A DNA stretch of 64,000 nucleotides from NCBI GenBank assembly GCA_029532415.1, contig JAQOTA010000069.1, positions 1,364,001 through 1,428,000 of the forward strand, read 5' to 3'. The notes under the pieces were generated by a model. That model saw only the letters and a list, made by a program, of their open reading frames with translations. It did not search any database and was not told the DNA's origin. Made by a program: the position numbers and the translations under genes. This DNA comes from Marasmius tenuissimus. Its lineage: Eukaryota > Basidiomycota > Agaricomycetes > Agaricales > Marasmiaceae. Positions 46,389 through 58,000 of the stretch are shown piece after piece. Position 1 is the stretch's first letter. Each line of letters opens with the position of its first letter.

Positions 46389-49121
46389 ATGGCTCGTTTA
46401 TCATCCTATCTGCTGGTGCTCACGCTGGGCGCAATGTCCGCACTCGCTCAAGACCCTTGCTCGACGATCGCTGGTCAAACATGGGTTTCAGCAAGTGACG
46501 TGAGAGCTTGCTACAAAGCTCTGCCATTCAACACTACCATCCGAGACAACGTAGGATTATCGGCTTGTTTCGTCATTCCCTAGGATCTGACATCCGTGTA
46601 TCTCATGCAGATTGTTCAAGTTGTGAACAAGACCATGGCATTCCATACCTCCACCAACTATCAAGTTCAGGCACCTGCACCTTTCGAGGACATCCATGAA
46701 GACATCATTGGAACCCTTGCGCGGATTAGCAGCCAGACTTACGCGTCCGACTTCGACCTACACGTCGATGTCGCCACTTCCACGAGACGTATGGGGGATG
46801 GCCATTCTGTGTATGTCAACATGTGCTACGACAACACCTACACTTCCTTCGTTCCGGTGCCTCTTGTCCTTCTCTAGAATTCTGATGGAACTCAAGGCAT
46901 CTATGTGGACCCACAAGCGTACAAAGTCTTCACCCACGACTTCTTTGGAGGTCAGCCCGAAATCTGGCAGCGAGCGCTGGGCGAAGATATTTCCCTCGAA
47001 TCGGTAGGATTCTATCACTCAAGCGTTTATTCATGCTCATCGAACCCTAGCTGTCTGGAGCTAAAGTCATTGCTATCGACAACGATGACCCCTGGAAGGC
47101 TGTCGATGCCACTGCCGCGAAGGCCGGAAGCTACCAGTCTTTTGCTACGCGCCAGAACAGGTGCGTAGTTTCGTTGTTCTGGTTGATGCTCTGCCCAATA
47201 ACCTATCTTTGCAGCTTTTTCGGAAGCTTCGTCATCTCAGCTAGCGCATGGAATTACGTCCCTGGTCTATTTGCCCAAACGTCCTTGCCTCTGAAGGATT
47301 CGGTCACATTGACGATTCAACGTATCAATAGTACTTCCCCCGAAACCATAACAGTGAGCATTACGCACTCCTCAAATTTCTCGTACTCATTTCACCCCAC
47401 TCTTCCGTAGCTTCCTTTCCGCTCCCGCTTTCACGAAAACGCGTTTGCGTTTACAGACAAGGCGTCATTCTGGGACAAAAACTGTCGTTCCACTAGCTCC
47501 ACCAATGGTCCTTCTGGTAACGCCCAGCAAGACACTAATACCGCCGCCGCTCGTTTCGTCACGCAAGGTTTCAGAAATTCGACCACACGCTTGATTGTCA
47601 ATGAAATGGTGGACGTCAATTCTGCGCCCTCCGTGCCTTTTCCCTCATCTCTGAGACCGCCTCGCAACAACTACCAAGCTGCTTATGATACCTTTGCATG
47701 GATCCTAGAAGATGACAAAACTGGACTTTTCTCCAACGGGAACTGGAGAGGGGGAAGCGAGATCTCGCTCATGATCGGATTGATGAACCTAGTGAACGAG
47801 CTTCCCCGGCGAAACGCGACTAGGCTCATCATTGATGTCGTACGTCCGGGAAGACATTGAGGCTGAGTCGCGCAGCTGACCATTCCAACTAGTCGAATAA
47901 TCAAGGTGGTTTGGTTTGCTCTGCCGCCGTGAGTTGTTCTTTCTCTCCCAGCTTCGAAGTTCTGAGATCATCTATTTGGTATCCAGTTATTACATTTCTA
48001 CGTGAGTTGCCCCCGTTGACTACTCCAACGCACGTTCCGACGGGATCTCGATCTCGCTGGTAGCTAAAAGGAAACACATCGACCACATCCCCCCAAGCGC
48101 TTCTTCCGACCAAGTTCCGCGCCCAACCTTTGGCTCAGAAGATTGTGGACAACCTTATTTCTTCGGGGAAAGATGGGTGGTATCGCCCCACCCAATGGAA
48201 GGATGCACAACACCGACCATTCTCCGCGTCGACGAACTACCTTCGAGAAGGCGCTGAACAGAAGACTATCAATGAGAGGGCCGACGTTTTCTCTCAGACG
48301 TGAGTTTCTGAAATCGATTCACGACTCCGTAAGGCTCACCCAGAGAGCTCTTTTCAAGTATCGGACAGGAATGCCAGCCTTTCTACTACTTCGATGATCT
48401 GCCTGAGCAACCGCGATGGACTGGCAAGATTGTCATTGTCAGCAATGGACGGTCAGTTTCTCTATCTTAATATGTAAATCACGCTCACGTCGTCGTTGAT
48501 CGTCAGATGTGCCTCTACTTGCGCACTCTTCGTCGTATGTTATTCATGCGCTCTCGTCGTCCCCAAGGTCCCCATTTACATTCCTCTGTGCTAGACGACG
48601 ATGGCCAAACTTGAGAACGTCAAAGTCGTGTCCATCGGCGGCAAACTAGGGGTTCCCCAACAGTATGCTGGAACGGTACGTTGTAGTTGTTTCGTGTCTT
48701 CGCTGACGCTGAATGCCCCGAAACAGGTCGGCGGCCAAAGTTTGGACTTCTCAGCCATCGACTCTGATATCAAGGTAGACATCAGTTGACCCGTCGGAGC
48801 CAACCAAGATACTTACAATGCTACCAGACTGCTGGGCTGAAGAACGATCCTCTGGCCCCTCCCGACTTGTAGGTGTTCTAAATCCACGGGATCGTACCAA
48901 TGCGCAAACACTCGTTTCAGTATCATAAACAGCTACCAGGGGATTACATGGCGCTTGGCCCAAGGTGCTATAAACAAGGACGAACCGGAAGGTAATTCTC
49001 AAGCCGCTGACAGGACTTCTATTTCATTCATTGACGATCGCACACAGAATGGCAATCCCGAGAAGCCTCTGAAAACTACCAACTGACTGCTGCTGTGTAC
49101 GTTGTACTCCAGCTTTCCTGA
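46389..49121 (+). pseudogene. S41-family (CPAF/tail-specific-like) protease with in-frame TAG
   Basis: Signal peptide MARLSSYLLVLTLGAMSALA is followed by CSTIAGQTWVSASDVRACYK and many short exons. The body resembles fungal S41 peptidases with a CPAF-type fold: DFDLHVDVATSTRRMGDGHS holds the Asp-Gly-His motif; LIIDVSNNQGG is the strand before the oxyanion region; SNGRCASTCAL supplies the nucleophilic serine of the S-x-C motif. A TAG at 46875-46877 interrupts VPLVLL-x-NSDGTQGIY in the same frame, with no usable intron around it; CAG to TAG is likely. Other exons join correctly to the stop at 49121. So the gene is recently disabled or needs readthrough. Confidence 0.65.
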
Positions 49122-49626
49122 AGATTGATTCTGATTCGCCGCGATAGCGTCAACAACCCATGGGCCATGTGGAATGATATGGCAGCGAAGTTCTTCAAAA
49201 TTGAGCGAGGTGGCGTGGTATTGTGGATTAACAAACGAGGTTGTAAAATCATGTCTATAAACATGTTCGAGGGGGTTGGCACCGCGCGTCGAAGGGGACC
49301 ACTGAGTAAAAGATTAGTGAGCCAGTTGTGCGCGATAGCTATTGTTCAGCCTCCTGTGCAGAGAAGATCTATCCATAGTGGTACACCCGTCCGAAGGGGT
49401 AAGCAGCGTCTTCTCCGGTCTGCTCGCGGTAGTTTTGAGTTTAACGTTCATAGACTATATTTGCTGGTATGCACCATCTCGCTTCGATGCTTGTTGTTGC
49501 CTTTGTCAAGTATCCGAGTGCTACGAGGCCATGACGGGTCAAGCAAATGGACCTATACATAAAGCTTTCAGCGACGAATAGAATGATCAGGGCTTGTAGA
49601 AACACGCACCATCCTGAGTCCCGTGT
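49122..49626. other. Intergenic, no gene seen
   Basis: Between the S41 gene (+) and the thioesterase (-), convergent. No RNA gene or repeat is supported. Confidence 0.4.
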
Positions 49627-50201
49627 TCATAACTTTGAGATTTCACGACGTCCAGCCAGCAATTTCCTCAGGCCGTCTCTCGCTTCTGCTCCAATTGACA
49701 CGCTTTTCCTCCCCTCGCGTTCCACAAAGACGTGCGTGTATCCTCCCACGGCTGACGGTTTCTCTTCCCCGGATTTGAAGACACCAATTTCGTATGTAAC
49801 TGACGAGTTTCCGAGCTTTGTAACTCTCAATCCAAGGTCAAGGACGTCTGGAAAGGAAAGCGGTGCGAAAAACTGGAGTTACGTCCTCGTGTCAACTTCA
49901 CCAACCACCGGGTCAACAGAAACCGACAGACCTGACACCATGATGAGATGACCAAGCCAATAGAGAGTGAGATTTGAGGATTCTGTCCGCATTTTTCGAT
50001 GAGGAACGTGTTGACGATGGAGTCGAAGAGATGGTAATAAATTGAGTTGTTCATGTGGGAGTATTGGTCATTGTCACTCCTTTCGAGACGCGTAAGTGGC
50101 AGAATGAGAATCTACAAGACGCAAGCGTGATACCATCTTGTCCTGTACGAAAGAGAGTAAGGGAAATCGGCTCGTTTGAGGGATTTGAGCTCGTTGGACA
50201 T
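49627..50201 (-). CDS. Hotdog-fold acyl-CoA thioesterase (4HBT family)
   Basis: Three exons give ~175 residues. Exon 1 starts at ATG 50201 (MSNELKSLKRADFPYS) and ends RTRW; after a short intron the diagnostic RW-SDNDQYSHMNNSIYYH block appears, matching the RWxDxDxxGHxNN active-site motif of 4-hydroxybenzoyl-CoA/YbgC-type thioesterases, with the conserved Asp and His. Exon 2 ends SSWCQ; exon 3 starts FFAPLSFPDVLDLG and continues through NSSVTYEIGVF and GGYTHVFVERE to a stop at 49627. It hydrolyses acyl-CoA thioesters; the physiological acyl group is unknown. It lies directly downstream of the BBE-like oxidase on the same strand. Confidence 0.8.
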
Positions 50202-50417
50202 GGTGGTCGCGATGAAAGAGAGATTCGGGTACTGAATTGCCGGGCCGGCTATAAGAGTACATACACACTGGAATCATAGCAATGGACCAAAATCTCTTCG
50301 TACTCAAACGGCGCCGGTTTCGCAATGCGGTTGGCCGCCTACCTGCATACGCGGGCACGGTACGAGGATACTCTCAATGCTGATATGAGTCCATCAGTCC
50401 GCTCTGACGCTGCCAGG

Positions 50418-52468
50418 CTACCCGCTAACCCTACAGAGCCTTCCGTCCTCATCTTCGCGCCACCTATCCCCACCAACAGCGGTCGAACCATACAGAAACT
50501 GATCTGGGTCCCACTTGTCCTTGATACTGAGCAGTCGGTCGTGGTTCGGGCCATAGAATGCATCCTTGAAGTCGGGTTCCAATAAGTCCCCCTAAAGCAA
50601 CCGTCATTGACCAGAACCACAACAGGCACAATTCAACTCGATCCGTACCTCGTTCAGGTATCCACCCGACCCAGGAGATATCTTCCTCAAAACAGAAGTC
50701 GCCCAGGAAACCTTTTCCAGCTCCATAGACGCCTCGGCCGGCGTCTCGTTGCCTTGATAGACTCTAGGATGCTACATGTGAGGAGGAAAGCAGTGGAACC
50801 GATAACTTGAGAAACCTACAACCCCGGAAAAACAAGACGCTGTGCTTCTCTCCACGCGGGTAGAACAGCGTTCTGAGGATCTCCGGGGAGTCGGGTTGGA
50901 AGCTTGAACGAAAGCTCGGACACCCTCAGCCCGCTCTCTACGATCTCCCGGGTTGCGTCCAGAACGGTCGTGCTGTTCTCGTTGTCCCAAATCGATTGAG
51001 GCAGTAATCGGCTGGCGACCAGCGAGTCCCCGACGTTGGGCATTATGGCTGCCAAAGCCCCAAGCACGTCGAGATAACTGGCACCGGGACTGATTGTAAG
51101 ATCGTATGGAACCTCCAGATCCTTGAGCTCGTCCAAAAAAGGGCGAATCATGGCCGTCAACTCCTCTTCCGTTTTGTTGATAGCCACCATAGGATACATT
51201 AAAAAGGACCCATTGAAGTGGATCGATAAGATGGTGGTCTGAGAGCTCGTGACATCTGGTATGATGGCATTGTAGGATTTGCCTTCCAATACACTTCAGA
51301 AGGGATTCCCGAGAAGTTGAGGAAAGCGAGAGTCAGAGGTACGTCTGGGAACACTTTGGTGGTTACGGACAACACGACCGCGTAGGTTCCGCCCCCCTGG
51401 ATAGCCGTCAGAGCTGCTTTTTTTTATTGAGAGCGAGATACACCTACTCCGCCACTTAAAGCCCAGTACAAGTCCTCATTTTGCGTGGGCGAAGCAACGA
51501 GGTGCTCCCCTTGCATGGTGACAACTTCAAACTCCAGTGTCTGGTCGGCGGCTAACCCATACGCAGAAGAGATTATCGAATGTCCACCACCTTGCACATA
51601 ACCTCCCGTGAAGCCAACAGTCTAATCAATTTAACTTCTGGGTGAGATCTACAGGTGCAAAGCAGAGGGAGGCTATCACTCACTGGACATTGCCCACTGA
51701 CAACAGCGTACCCTCGTGTGCCAGCAAACGCTGCCAAGTCTGCACCGATCACTCCTGCCGGGGCTTTGACGGCTGGTCCAGTGTAACCAGCCGAAACGTA
51801 GTCCGGAACCCACTCTATGTCCTGGAGATGATGCATCCAAACGGACAAGGCCCCTGTACCAGTAGACTTCCCCATGTAGCTGTGAGCATAGGGTTTTTGA
51901 ATAACATGGCATGAAGGCAAGAAGACGCGACTAGCACTCACTCATGTCCGGTGTTCTTGACTACAAACCGAATGTTGTACTCTTTAACGAACTGAACGGC
52001 CTTGATGATATGTTCTACTCGAGAAACATTGACCGAGTATTCCACTACGTTCTTCATCATACATGGCACCTCTCGAGAAGTGAACGGATCACAGCTTTGA
52101 TTGTAAAAGACTGAATTCATGATTGAACCGGGTCGTCCTGAGCTATGGGACAATTGAAGCGTGAGGATAGGGTGGACAAAGGCTGACGAGGGAACTCACT
52201 GAAATTGAGAAACGAACCAGTTCTCCCGTACGACTTTGCAAAGGTCTTCATCGTACCCTGGATCATGGCAAGGAGAACCGTCAGGTACAACCTTGATGAG
52301 ACGTCCATCCACCGAGGTGTTGAAAGCATCCCATACATAATGATCAGGCCACGCATCGTCAGACGGGAGTATCCTGCAAGAACGATTCTCGGACGCCCGA
52401 GAGGGGAGTGACGGTAATAACACCGCGGAGCTGAAGGCTAGAGAACGGGCGATATGAGGGATAATCAT
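50418..52468 (-). CDS. Secreted BBE-like FAD oxidoreductase (probable frameshift)
   Basis: Signal peptide MIIPHIARSLAFSSAVLLPS at 52468. The FAD-binding (PCMH) domain follows, with NTGHDYMGKSTG (His for covalent flavin) and GQCPTVGFTGGYVQGGGHS (Cys for the second bond), so bicovalent flavinylation is likely. The C-terminal BBE domain ends KDKWDPDQFLYGSTAVGGDRW...DGRLC before TAG at 50418. Such enzymes oxidise sugars, oligosaccharides or secondary metabolites. All introns have GT-AG ends, including one of 58 bp before VYQGNETPAEAS. Around 51,275-51,283 the reading EVYWKA and the following SYNAIIPDV lie in different frames with no plausible intron, suggesting a one-base deletion. If real, the enzyme is truncated. 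Confidence 0.7.
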
Positions 52469-52614
52469 GGTTCGTATAGTCCACGTGAATGCCTTGTTCT
52501 CATCTTTATACCTGCTAACAGCTATCCCAATTTTTGTGGATAAACAAATCACATCCCAATTCAATATGGTCGTGGCATTGAACTTGTGGCGCGCCAACAA
52601 TCCAGCTGCCGAAA

Positions 52615-52875
52615 TCGCGCTGACAGAGACCGACAGGTGCATCAGACCTGACTAAGTACGAAGATGACAAGGTAATAGAGAGCGGTATTCCAGGTATCTG
52701 TCCATATTGCTGGATGGGCTATGTTGCCCTTGGAGTCGACAAGATGGTAAAAATTTGAGCTTTCCATGTCGAGATACTGGCTGCTGACACTCCTTCGGAG
52801 CTGTGGAGGAGCCCACGACAGAACGAGGGCTCATGAGATGGTTGTTCGAGGGATTTGAGCAGGGAGTATGGTGGT
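52615..52875 (-). pseudogene. Relic of a second thioesterase
   Basis: Minus-strand sequence aligns with the thioesterase at 49.6-50.2 kb: the exon 1 start (CTCAAATCCCTCGA), the intron end AAGGAGTG, the ACATG..AA..CTCAA..TTTACCATCT stretch encoding the HMNNSIYYHL block, then CTCTCTATT...CTTGTCATCT and TCAGGTCTG. Many substitutions and indels remove any open frame. With the intact gene downstream of the BBE oxidase, this suggests an ancestral repeated thioesterase/oxidase pair. Confidence 0.65.
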
Positions 52876-53435
52876 CACGGTCAGTGTTGTCAGGGTAAGT
52901 CAAAAAGGTCAAGCCGCGGTCAAAAAAGTTCACCTGGTCGTGGGTAATACCGCGGTTTAACCGGTTAATCAAAAGTAATTACTGTATGTAGACTTTACCC
53001 TTTGCCCTGGAATGACGACGCGACTGGTCACGTTCGTGACCACCACAATCTGGTTCAATTTCATTCCCTGTTGTAGCTCGATCTAAAGCTCCCTGTACCC
53101 TCATAATCATGGCTCTTCTCAGAGTTATTGCTCCGGCGAGCAAGCTTGCTTTCAACTAGAAGAGTAGATTGATGTCCAGGGCTCAAGGAGAAGGTAATTG
53201 AAAATTGAACTGGGCGGAATCTGGCGGAATTAACGAAGCATCGAGAACGCCGGAGAGTAAGTACCTGACAAGTAGTGGAATCGTCATTCTTGTAGTATAG
53301 TGGACTCGCATCAATCCAAAAGCCGTCCAAAATGTCATGGAACCTGGTACTGTTTGGCCACTGTAATGTAATATCGACGTGATCACTATTTCCAGCGAGC
53401 GGTTCACCTTAGGCTGCACTTGTGACAGGTGACAT
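52876..53435. other. Region with a possible exon remnant
   Basis: A minus-strand piece DILDGFWIDASPLYYKNDDS followed by GTACTT (donor-like) at about 53,340-53,270 looks like an exon, but no family was recognised and no start was found. The rest is non-coding. Confidence 0.3.
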
Positions 53436-53953
53436 TGTTGAACATGATGGAAATCATGTGATACACTGTTGACGTGTTGTTTACGTGTCACACTATTTAT
53501 AGAGCTACGCCTCTAGAACACTTGTGTCCTCATGCAAGTACTATGTCTCTGTCTACGTATCTTACTACCTACATCTAGTTTCATCATACATGACACTATA
53601 GACAGTCGCTATCCTATAGCATAAGTAGAGCCTCCAATACATGAGGCAAACACGACTATGCTCACCAAGCATACTACCATTCATGGTAGAAGTACTTACA
53701 CAGTACTAATGTCTTTTACACCTTTAGGGCCGAATACCTACTTCTAGTAGTAGTTTCAGTTAGTGTAATACTCATTACATGTACCAGAAACTTATGTATA
53801 AAAGACTGGACAAAAGGCCTTAAGCCTTAGGACAATCTACTCGATTATCACCTCTTCTCAAGCATCCCAAGACTACAAGAACACTCTGTGTATTACCCAT
53901 GTGAGGTTTACTTCGTTATACCCACTGTGCACTTTAACTATGCTGGCTCATCA
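53436..53953. mobile_element. Solo LTR, 518 bp, TSD GACAT
   Basis: Starts TGTTGAACATG and ends GGCTCATCA; the 5 bp GACAT lies directly outside both ends (53431-53435 and 53954-53958). It contains TATGTATAAAAGAC at about 53,790, a plausible promoter. TG...CA ends plus a 5 bp target duplication identify an LTR left by LTR-LTR recombination. The parent family is not represented elsewhere in the window; a copia origin is a guess. Confidence 0.75.
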
Positions 53954-54210
53954 GACATAACCCTGATAGGTACCATATTAGTCGTGTGGGAAACGAGCCA
54001 CAACGGCATGCATTCGGTGCGTGAGGTAATCGTGCGTTTTTCTCTCTCTCCCTTGCTTGCTGCTACCAGTGCAACGTCGCGACATGTAATTACCTTCGAC
54101 CAAAATAACGACGTTGTTCCCTGCTCTACCCTGTTCTCCCAGCCATTTGTGCATCACATACCGTACCAGGAACGCTATACCGTGAGCGAGAGCCCTCAGA
54201 GCGCGTCCAA

Positions 54211-54575
54211 ATGCCTGTCTTTCCACCAAACAAACCTACGCGTGACCCACCCTACTGCAAGATCTCGTTAGGACGGACGCAGACTAGCCCAAAGAAAAAG
54301 CAAGCACAGTCTAATAATCTCCTTGTTCGCCTAGACCTGCAGAGTAATCGCAAGCGCGAGCTTCGCCAGCAGCTTGAGCAACTCAAAAGGATGTGACAGG
54401 ATGTGGTAGAATCCCCTTCCTCAGAACCCGACTCTACCAATGTATCAGGATGTAAGGATGCTTCCAGTGCTGCTGGAACTCCTTCAGAGGTTCGCGCCGC
54501 TGTTGGAATACGTGAATCCAGCCCACCCGCCAGCTCCATTGGTGACAACGAAACAATTCCCTCCTCGCAAGCTTC
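54211..54575 (+). pseudogene. KDZ transposase, 5' part (interrupted)
   Basis: ATG at 54211 opens MPVFPPNKPTRDPP and a basic coiled segment (RKRELRQQLEQLKRM). A TGA at 54394-54396 stops it, with the same frame continuing QDVVESPSSEPDSTN to NETIPSSQAS, where the retroelement is inserted after GCTTC. Deleting the insertion and one GCTTC joins this frame directly to LLEELPGVDFDDFG at 61,833, so both pieces belong to one gene. The leading stop probably inactivates it independently of the insertion. Confidence 0.8.
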
Positions 54576-55084
54576 TGTCACGAATGGCCTCTGTGAAGAA
54601 ACCTCTCAAGCCACCTGAACTCACTCAGAGATAAGACTAGTTGATAGAAAAGTAAAAGAGTAGATTGAGCAGCCAAAAGCTCAACCCAGCACAAGTGCTA
54701 CAAGCGGTGGGGAGACAAAGTGGACAAGCTGGGAAACTACCTACAGAGACCATGAGTATATATGAGAATATGCATCACAAGGAATGAATGAAATGATGAG
54801 AACTGTCAAAAGTATCCATGAGAGAAAAGCGGGGAAGTCAAACCAAACATGTATAGTTGTAACCAATGGTAAGGTATGAGAAAGAGATCAAAAGATGATT
54901 GTTCCATGATGAAAGACCAAAATAACTGATATGGCTCAATAAGTAAATGAGGATGACAGGTGCCAATGCTATGTCGATGGGAGAATTGATTGGAATGACT
55001 CTGGTGATGGTAAATGGCAAGATCCGGGGAAGTAGGGCCGGCACCGGGGTGGACAGGACAAAAGAATGGTGGCAGTTTGTGACA
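54576..55084 (-). repeat. 3' LTR of chromovirus
   Basis: Same length as the 5' LTR; retains CpG at 55039-55040 and 55045-55046 where the partner has TpG and CpA. The pol frame runs 116 bp into it, ending at 54969. Confidence 0.95.
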
Positions 55085-58000
55085 ATACCCCCTCTTTAGG
55101 ATGTGCTTGCGCCTGGAGCACTGGTGTATCTTTCCAGATTTCACTTGCCAAAATGCCCATAGATCTAACCCTTGTTGTCCTCTTTTTTGGCCTTGTATGT
55201 GGTTTCGATGGATGATATGCGTTAGGATTCTTTGCATAGAACTCCTCAAGCATTTCATCACAGTTGAGACTAGACCTAGGCTGCCACAATGTTTCTGTAT
55301 CTGGATAACCCTTCCACTTGATCAAATATTCCACTCCACGTGCATTCGGTGTTGGTTGTGCATCTAGAATTGCCTCCACCTCATATTCACCATCTTCTGG
55401 TTCCACTTCCTCAAGAGCAGGATAATTGGGTCCATGAGCTTCTGTCTCTCGATATGGTAGTAGAAGAGAAGCGTGAAATACTGGATGGATTCTGCTCCAT
55501 GTCTTGGGTAACTTGAGACGGTAAGTTACTGGACCAAGAACATCAACAATCTCAAAAGGGCCATGACGACGATTCGCCAACTTAGCTTTTGGTCTTGTTG
55601 ATTTGAGGTTTTTTCCATCCAATGTAACTTTATCACCAACTTTGAAGCTGATACCATTCTCCATATGGTCATGGTTATTCCTCTTCATCAACTCTGCTGC
55701 CATGTTCAGACTTGCTTTAACCTCTTCTCTTACTTCTTCTAGTTGTCGGAGACGTTCCTCCACTCTTGGGACATCTGTTCTTGGGTTGACTGAGGGGAAC
55801 ATCTTTGGAAGAAAGCCATAAAGAAGTTTGTATGGTGCTTGTCCTGTTGCAGAGTGAATGCGATTGTTGTGACAGAAGACTGCAAAAGGAAGTAACTTAA
55901 CCCAGTCATCTTGTCGATAGTCACAGAAAACCCGCAAATATTGCTCAAGCTCCTGATTATATCGTTCTGTTTCTCCATCAGTTTGTGGGTGGTAAGCTGT
56001 ACTGAGTCCCTGAACAATGCCAAGTTTCTTTGACAATGCTGTCATAACCTTCCCTGCAAACTGTGGACCTCGATCTGTAATCATCTTGTCCCACAATCCA
56101 TATCATGCCCACACATGGTCTACCAGAAGATCTGCTGTCCCATCACTGTCGATTGTCTTGTTACATGGTGTTGCAACCACTGTCTTGGTTGTCCGATCAA
56201 CCACCACATGAATGGAGTCTGAACCATCGCAAAGAGGCAGGTCGGTAATGAAGTCGGAAGTTATGATACTGAATGGCCTCTCTGGAATCTCGTTGGGAAC
56301 TAGTGGGACATGGGGAGGATTGTTGTTGGCTTTGGTAAGTTGACAAGTTGCACATCCTTCCACATATTCTTTGACAAAAACCGACATGCCTGGCCACCAG
56401 TACTCGCGGCTAAGGAGTTCATATGTCTTGAAGCGTCCTGGGTGTCCAGCAGCCAGTGTATCATGATGGAGCCGTACCAGTTCACGTCGAAGCTCGATAT
56501 CATATGGAACATAGACCTTTCCTCTGAAGAGGATTAGTCCATCCTCGTAATTCCATTCCTGTAGATTTTTGACAAGCGAGCGGGGACCATTGTTCAAGAT
56601 GACATTGAGGGCACTCACAACCTCAGCATCCTTTCTTGGACACTCTACAATCCTACGTCTCAACTCTTCATCCATAGATGTGGTAACCATGCCAGGTCAG
56701 GTTGCTCGGATTTGAAAAAACTTGTGATCGAGGAGAACACGATCGGAATTGTCGTTCTCTACCCCCTCTTTATGATCTGGACGCCGGGACAGAGGGTCAC
56801 TGCGATTGGATGGACCTGGCTTGTGGATGAATACAAAGTCAAATCGAGTCAAGAATAAAGCCCATCGTGCTTGTCGACGACTTAATTTCTGTGCTGTGGT
56901 AAAGTACTCCAGGTTCTTGTGATCTGTATGAATCTCCACTGTATATGGTGCTCCTTCCAAATAGTGTCTCCATGTTTCCAATGCTCTGATGATTGCCAAG
57001 AGTTCTTTATCATGGATATCGTAGTTCCGTTCGGCCTCTGACAGTGATTTGGAAATATATGCTGTTGGGTGCCACTGGCCATCTTCACCTTGCTGTGAGA
57101 GGATTCCTCCAGTAGCAAAGTCTGATGCATCAACTTCCACACGATACGGTTTTGATTCATCAGGCATCAGCAATACTGGAGAGGATATGAACGCAGCTTT
57201 TAAAGCATCAAATGCTGTTTGACAATCTAGGGTCCAGTTCCATTGATGTTCCTTCCTGGTCAACTCGAATAATGGTCTTGCAATCCGAGAAAACCCCTCT
57301 ATAAAGCGGCGATAGAAATTCCCAAACCCAAGAAATGATTGCACTTCCTTCACAGAATGTGGTGTTGGCCATTCAGTGACACCTGCTACCTTTACTGGAT
57401 CCATAGCAAGGGTGTTGTGAGAGATTATCAGGCCTAGGAATTCAACTGACTCAGCTTCGAAAGTGCACTTTTCTGGTTTCAAGTAGAGGTCATGATCTTT
57501 CAACCGCTGAAGCACCTTTCTGACAATTTGACGATGTTCCTCCATAGTGTCCGTGAATATAAGAATGTCGTCCATATAGATGACCACCTTCCCTGACTCA
57601 ATCAAGTCACTAAAAATGGTGTTCATCATTGCTTGGAATGTTGCAGGTGAGTTCATAAGGCCAAAGAACATCACCGTTGGTTCAAAAAGGCCTCGGTTTG
57701 TCTTGAATGCAGCTTTCCACTCATCCCCCCCCTTGATTCTGATATTGTTGTAACCCCATCTGAGATCCACTTTAGAAAATACTCGTGCTCCCTTGAGTTT
57801 ATCCACAAGTTCTGATATGAGGGGTAGTGGGTATTCATTCTTGACAGTGCCAGTGTTGAGAACCCGATAGTCCTGTACAGGTCGTAGCTTTCCATCTTTC
57901 TTTTTGACGAAGAAAAATGGACTTGCCATTGATGACTTTGAAGGACGAATATATCCCTTCTCTAAATTCTCCTTGAGGAATGAATCAAGTTCCTGCTGTT

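Noticed and set aside
46389..52468. S41 protease, thioesterase and oxidase as a RiPP-type cluster
   Set aside because: S41 proteases occur in some fungal RiPP clusters, but no precursor peptide with repeated cores or DUF3328-type gene is visible.
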